Of a DNA stretch of 64,000 bases, positions 34,478-42,964 are shown piece after piece. Every line of letters starts with the position of its first letter. Position 1 is the stretch's first letter. The stretch comes from Palsa-147 sp963771905 (lineage in GTDB: Bacteria > Acidobacteriota > Terriglobia > Acidiferrales > UBA7541), in the NCBI GenBank assembly GCA_963771905.1, contig CAVYVI010000004.1, positions 248,001 through 312,000 on the forward strand. The letters are read 5' to 3'. A program made the translations under genes and the position numbers. A model generated the notes under the pieces. The model saw only the letters and a list, made by a program, of their open reading frames with translations. It ran no database searches and was not told the DNA's origin.

Positions 34478-34801
34478 CTCGATTGCAGTGATACAGCAAA
34501 TGAAAGAAGCGCGAATATGAAATACGGATCGTTGGGCAGTTCAGGCAGAATAGCGATGCAGGTGCCGGCGTTTAAGCTTTCCACTTGCTCCAGAGTGACG
34601 GGGTAACCGGAATGTATGGTCCGCCGCGTCGCCGCAAGCGAAAATGTATGGTCCGCCGCGTCGCCGCAAGCGAAAATGTATGGTCCGCCGCGTCGCCGCA
34701 AGCGAAAAGTGAGAGTGTCACAGGTTGGTCTGCGCAAATGTATTCGGCCTTTGTTGGAGTGAATCACTCCTGGCCAGGATGGAATGCGCTGCGCTCTCTT
34801 C
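34478..34801. other. Intergenic region with tandem repeats
   Basis: No gene was recognised. The only structure is the 3 x 32-bp array at 34612-34707. Confidence 0.6.
34612..34707. repeat. 32-bp tandem repeat, three perfect copies
   Basis: Units start at 34612, 34644 and 34676, each beginning ATGTATGGTCCGCCGCG. There are no spacers between units, so it is not a CRISPR array. A unit of 32 bp changes frame each time, so it is not a protein repeat. Confidence 0.85.
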
Positions 34802-36040
34802 CCCATTAGTTAATCAGTCTTGAGAGACTTCTTCCGGGTACGGGTTTGGAGAGCGCCGGGTTCGACCGTTGTGCCATCTCCTTGTTCGCCAGCAGACCTG
34901 GCAGGAAATCATGGTCTCCGCAGTAGTCGCTAGCTTGCAGCCGCATTGGCCAACACAGGAGGCCGATATTGTTCATTCTTTGCGAGCACGGCCCAGGCCA
35001 TGCGAGCGAGCTTATTCGCTAACGCTACGGCGGCGACGTTGTGGTGCGTGCGCGATGTGAGCTGTGCCAGCCACGCACTCAGACCGGATGACTGCTTGGT
35101 GTGCTGTTGCATCACCGCCCGTGCGCCTTGCACGAATAGTCTTCGCAAGTAGGAGTTACCACGTTTGCTGATACCGAGAAGCTTCTGCTGGCCGCCGGTG
35201 GAGTGCTCACGCGGAACGATCCCCAACCAGGCTGCGAACTCTCGCCCCTTGCGGAAGGCCCCTCCGTTGCCGATCGCCGCGATCAGGGCGGTGGCCGTGA
35301 CTGGTCCGATGCCAGGGATGGCCATCAGCCGTTGGCAGGCTTCGTTTTCATGAGCGGTCTTCTGGATCACCGCATCGGCCTCGTCAATCCGTATAGCCAA
35401 CTGATCCAGATCCAGCTTCAGTTGGGCCAGCAGCATGCGCAATGCGCCGGATAGTTTCGCGTCGGCGTCTTCCAGGATCAGTGGTAAACCAGCATCCACA
35501 TAGCGCCGTCCCTTCCGCAGAGTAATGCCACGTTCCAGTAGCAAGCTACGAATCTGGTTGATGACTGCCGTGCGACGCATTACCCAGCGCTCGCGCACCC
35601 GGTGCAGGGACTGCATATCCAGCTGGTCATCAGTCTTGATCGGCACGAAGCGCATCGTCGGCCGTGCGACAGCCTCGGCGATCGCCTCAGCATCGATGTA
35701 GTCGCTCTTGTTCGTTTTCACGTACGGCCTCACATACTGCGCGGGTATCAGCCGCACGTCGTGTCCCTGTTCCCGCAGTGCCCGACCGAGAAAATGCGCA
35801 CCCCCGCAGGCTTCCATGCCAATCAACTCGACGCGTACGTTGGCGGTGAAGCGCAGCAGCTGCATGCGCGAGAACTTCTTGCGCACCACGACCTCGCCGC
35901 GCAAGTCTAGCCCGACCAGATGAAAAACTGTTTTACCAAGATCAATGCCGATGGTGTGTAGTTCCATGGGACGCCTCCTCCGCAAGCCTCTCATACACAG
36001 GCTGCTGGCTCAGTGAAAGCGGCGGACCATCCCATTAGTT
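34802..36040 (-). mobile_element. IS110-family (IS1111-like) insertion sequence
   Basis: It contains a complete transposase gene. CCCATTAGTT occurs at both limits (34802-34811 and 36031-36040), which I take as approximate boundaries. On the right the element abuts the left end of ~195-bp repeat copy 2: GTTGAGACGG continues as in the other copies, while the bases before it differ. About 120 nt lie between the transposase stop and the left boundary, and only about 70 nt upstream of its start. In IS1111-type elements the bridge RNA is encoded in the 3' noncoding end, so 34812-34929 is the place to look. Confidence 0.65.
34930..35967 (-). CDS. IS110-family transposase (DEDD recombinase)
   Basis: 345 residues from the ATG at 35967 (MELHTIGIDLGKTVFHL). 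The N-terminal RuvC-like DEDD domain has GIDLGK, ELIGMEACGG and NKSDYIDAEAIAEA. The C-terminal transposase_20 domain has MAIPGIGPVTATALIAAIG and AWLGIVPREHSTGGQQKLLG, which also carries the serine expected as catalytic nucleophile. Full length with no visible lesion, so it may be active. Close resemblance to the widespread group ending in YRPPVLA supports an IS1111-like assignment. Confidence 0.92.
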   Translation of the reverse strand: MELHTIGIDLGKTVFHLVGLDLRGEVVVRKKFSRMQLLRFTANVRVELIGMEACGGAHFLGRALREQGHDVRLIPAQYVRPYVKTNKSDYIDAEAIAEAVARPTMRFVPIKTDDQLDMQSLHRVRERWVMRRTAVINQIRSLLLERGITLRKGRRYVDAGLPLILEDADAKLSGALRMLLAQLKLDLDQLAIRIDEADAVIQKTAHENEACQRLMAIPGIGPVTATALIAAIGNGGAFRKGREFAAWLGIVPREHSTGGQQKLLGISKRGNSYLRRLFVQGARAVMQQHTKQSSGLSAWLAQLTSRTHHNVAAVALANKLARMAWAVLAKNEQYRPPVLANAAAS

Positions 36041-36228
36041 GAGACGGATGGGCATGGTGGAGCTACGGTGATCTTGCCGAGCGAAACGGAAACGGGCCAT
36101 GCGGGGACGCAACCATGCCCAGGGATTGCCAGATAGTGTTATCGATGCCTTGAAAATCCTCGCCCGAAGGGCGGAATACTCACTAACGGAGAGCGCCCTT
36201 CTCTCCATTTCAGGCTGAACCAACACAC
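36038..36228. repeat. ~195-bp repeat family, copy 2
   Basis: It runs from GTTGAGACGGATGG to CTGAACCAACACAC. The left edge abuts the IS110 element and the right edge is fused to a fragment of the IS3-type remnant. Strongly similar to copy 3 over its whole length. A minus-strand frame of ~63 codons occurs in both copies 2 and 3 (starting MLVQPEMER), but the match does not require coding. Confidence 0.78.
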
Positions 36229-36352
36229 ATGCTCGCCGGGCATCAGCAGGAGATTCAGGCCGAGCGGGATCGGAAGTTGGAAGCGGCGAGGGAACAGCGG
36301 AGGAATCACCGCCAGCGTGACGGATGAAACGGATTACTTCCGGTTTGCCGAC
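36227..36352 (+). pseudogene. Second fragment of the IS3-type transposase 3' end
   Basis: Nearly identical to 31383-31513, including the codons for AGHQQEIQAERDRKLEAA and the trailing noncoding sequence with GGATGAAACGGATTACTTC. It has a 6-nt deletion near CGCCAGCG. It is a duplicated remnant and not a functional gene. Confidence 0.8.
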
Positions 36353-36376
36353 AATCCGGGGGCAATCGGCGGGGTG

Positions 36377-36937
36377 CTAACTGGCTGACCTGAAGACGGG
36401 CCGGTATTCGAGGAGAATGAGCCGCAAGTCCAGAACCTTCGTATCGATAAGTTCGAGACTCCCTTGTGGATAGCCGGCAAAGATCGGCTCCCTGCCGGCG
36501 CTGCCAAGGATTAAGGGAAATACCATGAGCCGAAGGCGGTCGACGAGCCCTAGCTGCATCATGCTCTTCACCAGGCTGATGCTGCCGATCGATCGCAACG
36601 GATCTCCAGGCTTCTGTTTGAGCGCCCTAATCTCGTCCGCGACGGCACTCTTCAGCAGTCGTGTGTTCTTCCAGGCAAGCGGCTCTTTAAGTGTGCGTGA
36701 AAATACCAGCTTGGGGAGGCTGCTCATTTTGACGCTGAGTTCATCCGTGGCGGATGCCGAGAACTGAGCCAGCGCCACATAGGTCGCTCGCCCCATCATT
36801 ATGACCTGAGGTTGCTCAAGATGGTCACGCACCCAATCGCCTAGATTCTGGCCGAAGTAACCGAAGTAGGCTGCCTGATCCACGCCTGAGGCGAAACCAT
36901 CCAGCGAGATGAACAGGTCTGCAGTGAGCTCTCTCAT
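36377..36937 (-). CDS. Dihydrofolate reductase family protein (RibD C-terminal type)
   Basis: 186 residues from the ATG at 36937, with GGAG 8-9 nt upstream. The N-terminal MRELTADLFISLDGFASG and then MMGRATYVAL and KLVFSRTL are typical of the RibD_C/DHFR-like reductase family. The C-terminal part has GSISLVKSMMQLGLVDRLRLMVFPLILGSG-like sequence (seen as VFPLILGSAG). NADPH-dependent reduction is expected from the fold. Despite the name most members are not folate enzymes. It is a lone gene between repeat copies 2 and 3. Confidence 0.85.
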   Translation of the reverse strand: MRELTADLFISLDGFASGVDQAAYFGYFGQNLGDWVRDHLEQPQVIMMGRATYVALAQFSASATDELSVKMSSLPKLVFSRTLKEPLAWKNTRLLKSAVADEIRALKQKPGDPLRSIGSISLVKSMMQLGLVDRLRLMVFPLILGSAGREPIFAGYPQGSLELIDTKVLDLRLILLEYRPVFRSAS

Positions 36938-37345
36938 GCGAAATCTCCATTTATTGATTTCCAGCCGACCGACCAACATACGTTCGACCGCAGCTGAATG
37001 CAAATGTCGCCTCCCTGGTTTACCTGTTTAGAACCAAGGAGAAAGACAGCCTTCGGCAAGCGCCAGCGATGCCATCACAGCTCCGTCCGACTCACGGACA
37101 ACCCCGGAAGTTGAGACGGATGGACGTGGTGGAGCTGCAATGATCTGGCCGGACGAAACGGAAGCGGGCTCTGCGGGGACGCAGCCATGCTGAGGGATAG
37201 CTTGGTGGTCGTATCGACGCCTTGAAAATTCCCGCCCGAAGGCTGGAATTACTCACGAACGGAGAGCGCCCTCTTTCCATTTCAGGCTGAACCAACACAC
37301 TCCGGTGACGTCCTCATGCGGGGAAACTCTTTGGGAACAATTTTC
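36938..37345. other. Intergenic region with repeat copy 3
   Basis: No gene recognised. It contains copy 3 of the ~195-bp repeat (37104-37300), then the promoter of the two-component operon. Confidence 0.6.
37104..37300. repeat. ~195-bp repeat family, copy 3
   Basis: Full-length copy starting CCGGAAGTTGAGACGG and ending GCTGAACCAACACAC. It shares long blocks with copy 2 (GAAACGG, GCGGGGACGCA, CCTTGAAAAT, CGCCCGAAGG, ACGGAGAGCGCCCT). Confidence 0.78.
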
Positions 37346-37373
37346 TTGACGAAGTTAGGCCTTGACTTAGAAT
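37346..37373 (+). promoter_or_regulatory. Sigma70-like promoter of the two-component operon
   Basis: TTGACG (37346-37351), a 16-nt spacer and TAGAAT (37368-37373). The predicted leader to the ATG at 37455 is about 75 nt. Confidence 0.6.
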
Positions 37374-37454
37374 AGGGCTACCCCTTCATAGAGCCTTTCA
37401 GCCACCTATTTTCCCCTTCCAGGCTGTCAGAGCCGATTCAGTTCGGCGTGTGCA

Positions 37455-38918
37455 ATGACCTTCAAGAGCAAGATTATCGCAGGTTTTGGAGCGGGGCTGT
37501 GCGTTCTCATTCTTGTCTGCGTCCTTTCCTACCGCAGCTTGGCTCAAAACGTTGATGACAGCCGGTGGGTGACTCATACACACATCGTTCTGGAGAAGCT
37601 CGACGCGGTCCAGGGCGGCGTGACTGACGCCGAAACCGGCCAACGCGGCTATATCATCACCGGACAACAGGCTTACCTAGACCCTTACAATGATGCCTTA
37701 AACCATGTGGACCAGAACCTGAAGGACCTCCGCGCACTGACTGCGGACAGTGCGGTGCAGCAGCACAACTTAGATCTCCTCGAGCCCATGGTTGCCACGA
37801 GGCTGAAGCAACTTCAGGAATTCATTGACATCCGCAACAGCGCGGGAATGGACGCGGCAGCAGGCGCGCTTCGCGAAGGCTCCGGCATGTCGACCATGGA
37901 CCAGATCAGGGCGCAGATAAGGAAGATTCGTTTCGAAGAAGACCGGCTCCTGAAAGAGCGGTCCGAGGAAACGGAAACGAGCTCGCGAAAGACCAGAGCC
38001 GTAATCGTCGCTGGCGATATTTTGGCCTTATCGTTCTTGTTTCTTGCGGGCATTGTGGTTCGACAGGAAATCGAACGCCGAAAACGCGCCGAAGATGGTG
38101 TGCGGGCACTCAACGCGGATCTTGAACGCCGGGTCATCGAGCGAACCGCGCAACTGGATGAGCGGGCGAAAGACCTGGCACGCTCCAATTCTGAGCTCCA
38201 GCAATTTGCCTATGTGGCTTCGCACGACTTGCAGGAGCCCTTGCGGATGATCGCCAGCTTCACGCAACTCCTCGCCAAGCGCTACAAAGACAAACTCGAT
38301 GACGACGCCCGGGACTTTATCAACTACGCCGTTGACGGAGCCACGCGCATGCAAACGCTGATCTCGGATCTGTTGTCCTATTCGCGCGTGGGGACCCAAG
38401 GGAAGCCCCTGGAACGGACGCTCTGCGGTGAGGTGTTCGGCCGCGCCTTGCAGAATCTGAAAGTCGCTATCGAGGAGAGCGGCACCGTGATTACGACGGG
38501 CACGCTGCCTGCCGTGCTGGCCGACCCGCAGCAAATGTGCCAGTTGTTTCAGAATCTCATCGCAAACGCCATCAAGTTTCGCGGTAAGGATGTGCCAATT
38601 GTCCACGTGAGCGCGGTGCGGAATGGAGACGACTGGAAAATCTCTGTGCGTGACAACGGTATCGGCATCGCGCCAGAACACGCTGACCGTATCTTTGTGA
38701 TCTTCCAGCGCCTGCATACCAGGACCGAATACCCCGGCACCGGAATTGGCTTGGCTGTGTGCAAGAAAATCGTCGAACGGCACGGTGGACGCATTTGGGT
38801 CGAGTCATCATTCGGCATGGGCTCGACATTTTGCTTCACGGTGCCTGCAGCGGCAGAAACGCCGAAACAACAGGAGAGGAGGCACGATGAACTTCGAATC
38901 CCAACTTCAGTCGGTTGA
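37455..38918 (+). CDS. CHASE3-domain sensor histidine kinase
   Basis: 487 residues. Two membrane helices (about 7-27 and 187-206) flank an extracytoplasmic CHASE3-like domain with VQGGVTDAETGQRGYIITG. A coiled coil follows (RRKRAEDGVRALNADLERRV). HisKA carries the phosphoacceptor His in VASHDLQEPLRMI. HATPase_c has NLIANAIKFR, DNGIGIAPEH and GTGIGLAVCKKIVERHGG. The kinase core resembles phytochrome-type kinases that pair with Rcp1-like regulators, which fits the next gene: its start overlaps this gene's 3' end by 32 nt. The ligand of CHASE3 is unknown. Confidence 0.92.
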   Translation: MTFKSKIIAGFGAGLCVLILVCVLSYRSLAQNVDDSRWVTHTHIVLEKLDAVQGGVTDAETGQRGYIITGQQAYLDPYNDALNHVDQNLKDLRALTADSAVQQHNLDLLEPMVATRLKQLQEFIDIRNSAGMDAAAGALREGSGMSTMDQIRAQIRKIRFEEDRLLKERSEETETSSRKTRAVIVAGDILALSFLFLAGIVVRQEIERRKRAEDGVRALNADLERRVIERTAQLDERAKDLARSNSELQQFAYVASHDLQEPLRMIASFTQLLAKRYKDKLDDDARDFINYAVDGATRMQTLISDLLSYSRVGTQGKPLERTLCGEVFGRALQNLKVAIEESGTVITTGTLPAVLADPQQMCQLFQNLIANAIKFRGKDVPIVHVSAVRNGDDWKISVRDNGIGIAPEHADRIFVIFQRLHTRTEYPGTGIGLAVCKKIVERHGGRIWVESSFGMGSTFCFTVPAAAETPKQQERRHDELRIPTSVG

Positions 38919-39339
38919 TATCCTGCTGGTGGAAGACAATGTTGGCGACGTCCGACTCACTCGGGAAGTCTTAAAGGACAGCAAGGTCCACAACAATCTA
39001 ATCGTCGCAAGCAATGGCGAGGAGGCCTTGGCTTGTTTGCGCAAACAGGGAAAATACCGGGATACAGCCCGACCCGACCTGATACTGCTGGACCTCAACC
39101 TGCCCGTAAAGGATGGCCGCGAAGTTCTTGCGCAAATCAAAGGGGATGCCGACCTCAAACGCATTCCCGTCGTCATCCTCACCACCTCCAAGGCCGAGGA
39201 AGACATACTGAAGACCTACAATCTACATGCGAACTGCTATATCACCAAGCCCGTTGACCTGGAGCAATTCTGTACGGTGGTGAAGTCTCTGGAAGACTTT
39301 TGGCTAGCTATCGTAAAGCTTCCGGACCATAAGCAATGA
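38887..39339 (+). CDS. Single-domain response regulator, Rcp1-like
   Basis: 150 residues, a receiver domain only. Acidic pocket in LLVEDN, phosphoacceptor Asp69 in LLDLNLPVKDG, Thr in VVILTTS and Lys in CYITKPVD. The length with a short C-terminal tail (LEDFWLAIVKLPDH) is typical of Rcp1 regulators that act through protein contacts and not through DNA. A GGAGAGGAGG ribosome site precedes the ATG and lies within the upstream kinase gene, so the two are translationally coupled. Confidence 0.92.
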   Translation: MNFESQLQSVDILLVEDNVGDVRLTREVLKDSKVHNNLIVASNGEEALACLRKQGKYRDTARPDLILLDLNLPVKDGREVLAQIKGDADLKRIPVVILTTSKAEEDILKTYNLHANCYITKPVDLEQFCTVVKSLEDFWLAIVKLPDHKQ

Positions 39340-39346
39340 GGTAGCC

Positions 39347-40504
39347 ATGAGCTCGCAGCGATTTAATGTGCTGGTTGTGGAGGACAATCCGGGAGACGCC
39401 CGGCTGATTCGCGAATCGCTCGCCGAGTCCACGGGTGATCCCTTCGGTGTGGAGACGGCCGACCGGCTGACGAGTGCGCTTCGCCGGTTGAGCGAGGGAG
39501 GTATTGACGCAGTCCTACTTGACTTGGCGCTTCCAGACAGCAAAGGCCAGGAAACATTTGACCGAGCCAAAGCGCACGCCCCGTCAGTACCCATAATCAT
39601 TCTGACCGGCCTAGGAGACGAAGCCCTGGCGCTGAAAATGGTGCGCGACGGAGCACAAGACTACGTCGCCAAAATTGACCTAAACGGAAGCCTATTGTCT
39701 CGTGCGATTCGTTACGCGATTGAGCGGGAACGAGGAGACCAGCGGATTCGGAAATTTAACGAGGAGCTCGAGCAGCGGGTTAGAGAGCGAACAGCGGAAC
39801 TCGAGACGGCCAACAGAGAGCTGGAAGCTTTCAGTTACTCCGTTTCCCATGACCTTCGCGCCCCACTTCGCCATATCGACGGGTTTTCAAATATGCTGCT
39901 GGAAAGCTGTGGCGATCAGATTGGCCCGGAGGGACAGCGATACTTGGAGTGCATCCGCGGAGCCGTTCAGCACATGGCGGCAATCATTGAAGGCCTCCTG
40001 AAACTGGCGCAATGCGGGCGACAGGCGTTGAATATGCAAACGACGGATCTCAATGTGCTTGTTGAGCGGGTGCTGGGGCGCGTCAAGGCTGAAACGGGCG
40101 GTCGGGAAATTGACTGGCGAGTAGACGCCCTGCCGTTGGTGGAATGCGACGAGGGATTGACGGAACAGGTGTTTGAAAACTTGCTGGCAAACTCTGTGAA
40201 ATACACGCGCCGGCGCGAGAGAGCGATCATCGAAATCGGTAGAATTTCAGCAGGGGAAGAACCAGCGATTTTCGTCCGTGACAACGGCGCTGGATTTGAG
40301 ATGAAGTATGCCAACAAGCTGTTCGGTGCCTTCCAGCGCCTACACAAGTCAGAAGAATTTGAGGGCACCGGTGTGGGTCTGGCGACTGTCCAGCGGATCG
40401 TCCAAAAGCATGGGGGCCGCGTTTGGGCCGAATCGGAGCCCGAAAAAGGCGCGACGTTCTATTTCACACTCGCATGCCAAGCGCCGAAGCATTCTGAACA
40501 CTGA
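39347..40504 (+). CDS. Receiver-histidine kinase hybrid protein
   Basis: 385 residues, soluble. N-terminal receiver domain with VVEDNPGD, phosphoacceptor Asp59 in LLDLALPDSKG and the ILTGLGDE loop. A coiled coil (IRKFNEELEQRVRERTAELE) leads to HisKA with SVSHDLRAPLRHI and HATPase_c with NLLANSVKYT, DNGAGFEMKY and GTGVGLATVQRIVQKHGG. It follows the Rcp1-like regulator by 7 nt. The chain may be a phosphorelay: CHASE3 kinase, single-domain regulator, receiver-kinase. No DNA-binding output gene is present in the operon. Confidence 0.92.
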   Translation: MSSQRFNVLVVEDNPGDARLIRESLAESTGDPFGVETADRLTSALRRLSEGGIDAVLLDLALPDSKGQETFDRAKAHAPSVPIIILTGLGDEALALKMVRDGAQDYVAKIDLNGSLLSRAIRYAIERERGDQRIRKFNEELEQRVRERTAELETANRELEAFSYSVSHDLRAPLRHIDGFSNMLLESCGDQIGPEGQRYLECIRGAVQHMAAIIEGLLKLAQCGRQALNMQTTDLNVLVERVLGRVKAETGGREIDWRVDALPLVECDEGLTEQVFENLLANSVKYTRRRERAIIEIGRISAGEEPAIFVRDNGAGFEMKYANKLFGAFQRLHKSEEFEGTGVGLATVQRIVQKHGGRVWAESEPEKGATFYFTLACQAPKHSEH

Positions 40505-40900
40505 GCACGAACCCATTCAACGGTCAGGTCCGAAACGGTGGCGAGGCGGCGAAGTTATCAGCCGCGCACAGGCGGAAGGCTGTGCTGCTTAAGAATGCAA
40601 ATCGAAGGCGTCCACCGCTCGCGTGGGGCGCGAAAGATTGGACATCCGGATACAAATAAGAAATGCGGGGCCGAAAGGCCTCACCGCTAAAGGGGTGAGC
40701 TACATTTGGAGGAGCGGGCGAAACCAAGCCAAGAAACCAAAATTCAGAAGCAGGGAAAAGCAAGCGATCGAGGGGTTGGTCGAGAGCGCGGCGAACAGGA
40801 ATTCAGAGAACCGGGACCCACGTGTGGCACCGACGCGTGGGCGACCCGCCCAAGCTTGAACGACAAAGCATCGCGGGGATTCTTCCGGCGACTCGGGACT
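40505..40900. other. Intergenic region with tandem hairpins
   Basis: No gene recognised. The only notable structure is the pair of adjacent hairpins at 40669-40699. Confidence 0.5.
40669..40699. repeat. Two adjacent hairpins
   Basis: GGCC-GAAA-GGCC (40669-40680) is immediately followed by CTCACC ... GGTGAG (40680-40699). No T run follows. A GNRA-type tetraloop followed by a second stem suggests an RNA-level or REP-like element between the convergent operons. Confidence 0.45.
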
Positions 40901-42964
40901 TTACTGCAGCTTGGCGTATTCGGATTTGGCTTGCTGAAAGATGGGAATGTCGGGGTCGGCGTCTTTCCAGAGGCCAAGAAAATCCTGATACGCCGCCTGG
41001 GCTTTGGCTTTATCGCCCGATAGCGCGTACGCGCGGGCGAGGCCTAAGTGCGCCAGTGAGCCGATTGGCTCGTTCGCGACAACGCCGCGGTGGTCGAGAA
41101 TTTTCTGAAACTCGGTTGCGGCTGCGCTGCCTTGATGCGCTGCGACATATGCTTCGCCACGCAGATAAACGGGGCAAAGAGCGAAGTTCAAGCTCCCGTT
41201 CTGAACAGGAGAACCGAGTTCATACGGAACAGCAGGGGCAAGTGTTTCGATGGCCTTGCCGGCGCCGCCCCCCTGTAGAGCAGTGACTGCATGGATTGTG
41301 GGCAGGTAATTAGACTGCACAATCGTGTCTTCCGGAAAGCGTTTGGCCAGGTCGGCGGCCAGCCGCGTGGCTTGAGCTGCATCACCCGCCAGACCCAATG
41401 CGATGGCCGATTCAGCTTCAACATCTCTGCCGTTCGAAAGAGCCAGCGCCGCCTGCGCCTGCTGCTTTGCCAAGCTCATGTTGCCCGCCAGCGCCTCGCG
41501 CCACGCAGATTCACCCTCGTATCCCGCCGCTGTCTCTTTTTCATCGGCACGCTGGGCCGATTCGGACGCGCGCCGCGTCAGTTCCCGTGCCTTCGAGAAC
41601 TGCCCGGCATAGGCTGCCGTGTCGGATTCGGCATCGAGCATAACGTCTTCGAATCCGGGCTTTCCCATCAGCCCAGCCGCCTCACGCTCCATCCCTGCCG
41701 TATCGTGTTCCAAGAAATCAATCTCGTAAAGGACAAGGTGATTTGCAGGATTATCCAGATTGTGGGCTTGCGCCTCCTGCGCTGTGGCCGTGGCTTCATC
41801 CAGGCGGTTCAGACTCAAATAGCCGCCAACAAGGTTCGTGTAGCTGAGTCCGCTTCCGGGACTAAGTTTTAGCGCCTCCTGATTCGCAGCGAGGGCCTTG
41901 TCGTAGTCGCCCAGAGCGCCGTAGACGAGCGCCAGGTTGCCGGGCGGAATGTCGTCGCGCGGGTAGGTCTCCGCCCAAAGTTCATAGGTCTTGCGCGCTT
42001 CTTCCAGGTTCCCGCTGACGAGCTGTTGATAGTGCGAAACGATATAAAGTTTTTCGCGTTCGCTCACTCGTTCGCGCAGATCGTAAGCCTTGCGAATATT
42101 TTCGGCGGCGCGACCGGTCTCGCCCAGGTTACTGTAGTCCGTCCCCAGCCGCGCGTAGGCCATCGCAAAGTTAGGGTCCAGGTTGATCGCCCGCTGGAGC
42201 AACGGGATGGCGGCAGCGTCATCGCGCTTCACTACGGCCGTCTGGTACCCCAGGCTGTAAGCCTGCAGCGCCTCCAGCGATGGCGTGGTCACGTTCTCCG
42301 CTGGCGCGTCATACTTTTGCACCGAGGCCAGCGATTCGCCTAGCTTCACGCGTACCTTCGCCGCCGCCTCGCCCAGCGCTTTCAGCACTTGCTCTTTTCC
42401 GTTCGCCGTGGCCTGCTCGTTCGCCAGCACATCGCCGCTGCGGCAGTTCACAGCCTTCAGCCCCACGACATACTGGCTGCCCAGACTGGAAATCGAGCCT
42501 TCGATGGTGGAGGCACTCGCGGTCCGCTGGCAGACCTCGCGGGCCAACTCGCGCGTGAGCCGCGCGTCCGCAGGCTGCGCCATCAGCGTGAGCGTCTGCG
42601 CCACCCGCTCATCCGAAAGCAAATTCAGAAATGGCGACTGCTCAAGTTGCGCCGACAGCCCCTGCCGCAGCGTGCCATCGAACACTGAATCGCTGGTCGT
42701 GTTTGTGAAATCCGCGATCACGATCGAGTCTTTCTCGGTCAGCGTCGCTCCGTGGCGCGAACGGAAGTAGAGACCGCCGGCGATCACGGCGGCAATCACG
42801 ACTACAGCAGCGGGAATCAGAATCTTCCAGGGTCTTTTCGGTGTGGTGACCGGAACTTCAGTCACTTTCACCGCAGCCGATGAACCGGCAACCGGAACAG
42901 AATCCGATATGGGCGTCGGATGATGGACGACGGGCTGAGAAACCGAATCCTGTGCCGCCGGCAT
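40901..42964 (-). CDS. TPR/FlgO-like part of a frameshift-split Ser/Thr kinase receptor
   Basis: As drawn, 687 residues from the first ATG of this frame. It begins with a Pro/Val-rich linker and one membrane helix (ILIPAAVVVIAAVIAGGLYF). An FlgO-like segment follows (IVIADFTNTTSDSVFDGTLRQGL ... VVGLKAVNC) and then TPR-like repeats to the C-terminus. The frame is open upstream of the ATG (reading PHSGSMPAAQDS), overlaps the kinase frame and matches what normally follows the kinase domain in acidobacterial kinase-TPR proteins. I therefore read it as the 3' part of one gene whose 5' part is 42858-43874. Translation as a separate protein is possible but no ribosome site was seen. Confidence 0.7.
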   Translation of the reverse strand: MPAAQDSVSQPVVHHPTPISDSVPVAGSSAAVKVTEVPVTTPKRPWKILIPAAVVVIAAVIAGGLYFRSRHGATLTEKDSIVIADFTNTTSDSVFDGTLRQGLSAQLEQSPFLNLLSDERVAQTLTLMAQPADARLTRELAREVCQRTASASTIEGSISSLGSQYVVGLKAVNCRSGDVLANEQATANGKEQVLKALGEAAAKVRVKLGESLASVQKYDAPAENVTTPSLEALQAYSLGYQTAVVKRDDAAAIPLLQRAINLDPNFAMAYARLGTDYSNLGETGRAAENIRKAYDLRERVSEREKLYIVSHYQQLVSGNLEEARKTYELWAETYPRDDIPPGNLALVYGALGDYDKALAANQEALKLSPGSGLSYTNLVGGYLSLNRLDEATATAQEAQAHNLDNPANHLVLYEIDFLEHDTAGMEREAAGLMGKPGFEDVMLDAESDTAAYAGQFSKARELTRRASESAQRADEKETAAGYEGESAWREALAGNMSLAKQQAQAALALSNGRDVEAESAIALGLAGDAAQATRLAADLAKRFPEDTIVQSNYLPTIHAVTALQGGGAGKAIETLAPAVPYELGSPVQNGSLNFALCPVYLRGEAYVAAHQGSAAATEFQKILDHRGVVANEPIGSLAHLGLARAYALSGDKAKAQAAYQDFLGLWKDADPDIPIFQQAKSEYAKLQ

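Noticed and set aside
34612..34707. Possible CRISPR array
   Set aside because: The three 32-bp units are directly adjacent with no spacers, and no cas genes are nearby.
36035..36226. 63-codon minus-strand gene shared by repeat copies 2 and 3
   Set aside because: Similarity follows the DNA repeat, with changes at all codon positions and no ribosome site; not evidence for a protein.
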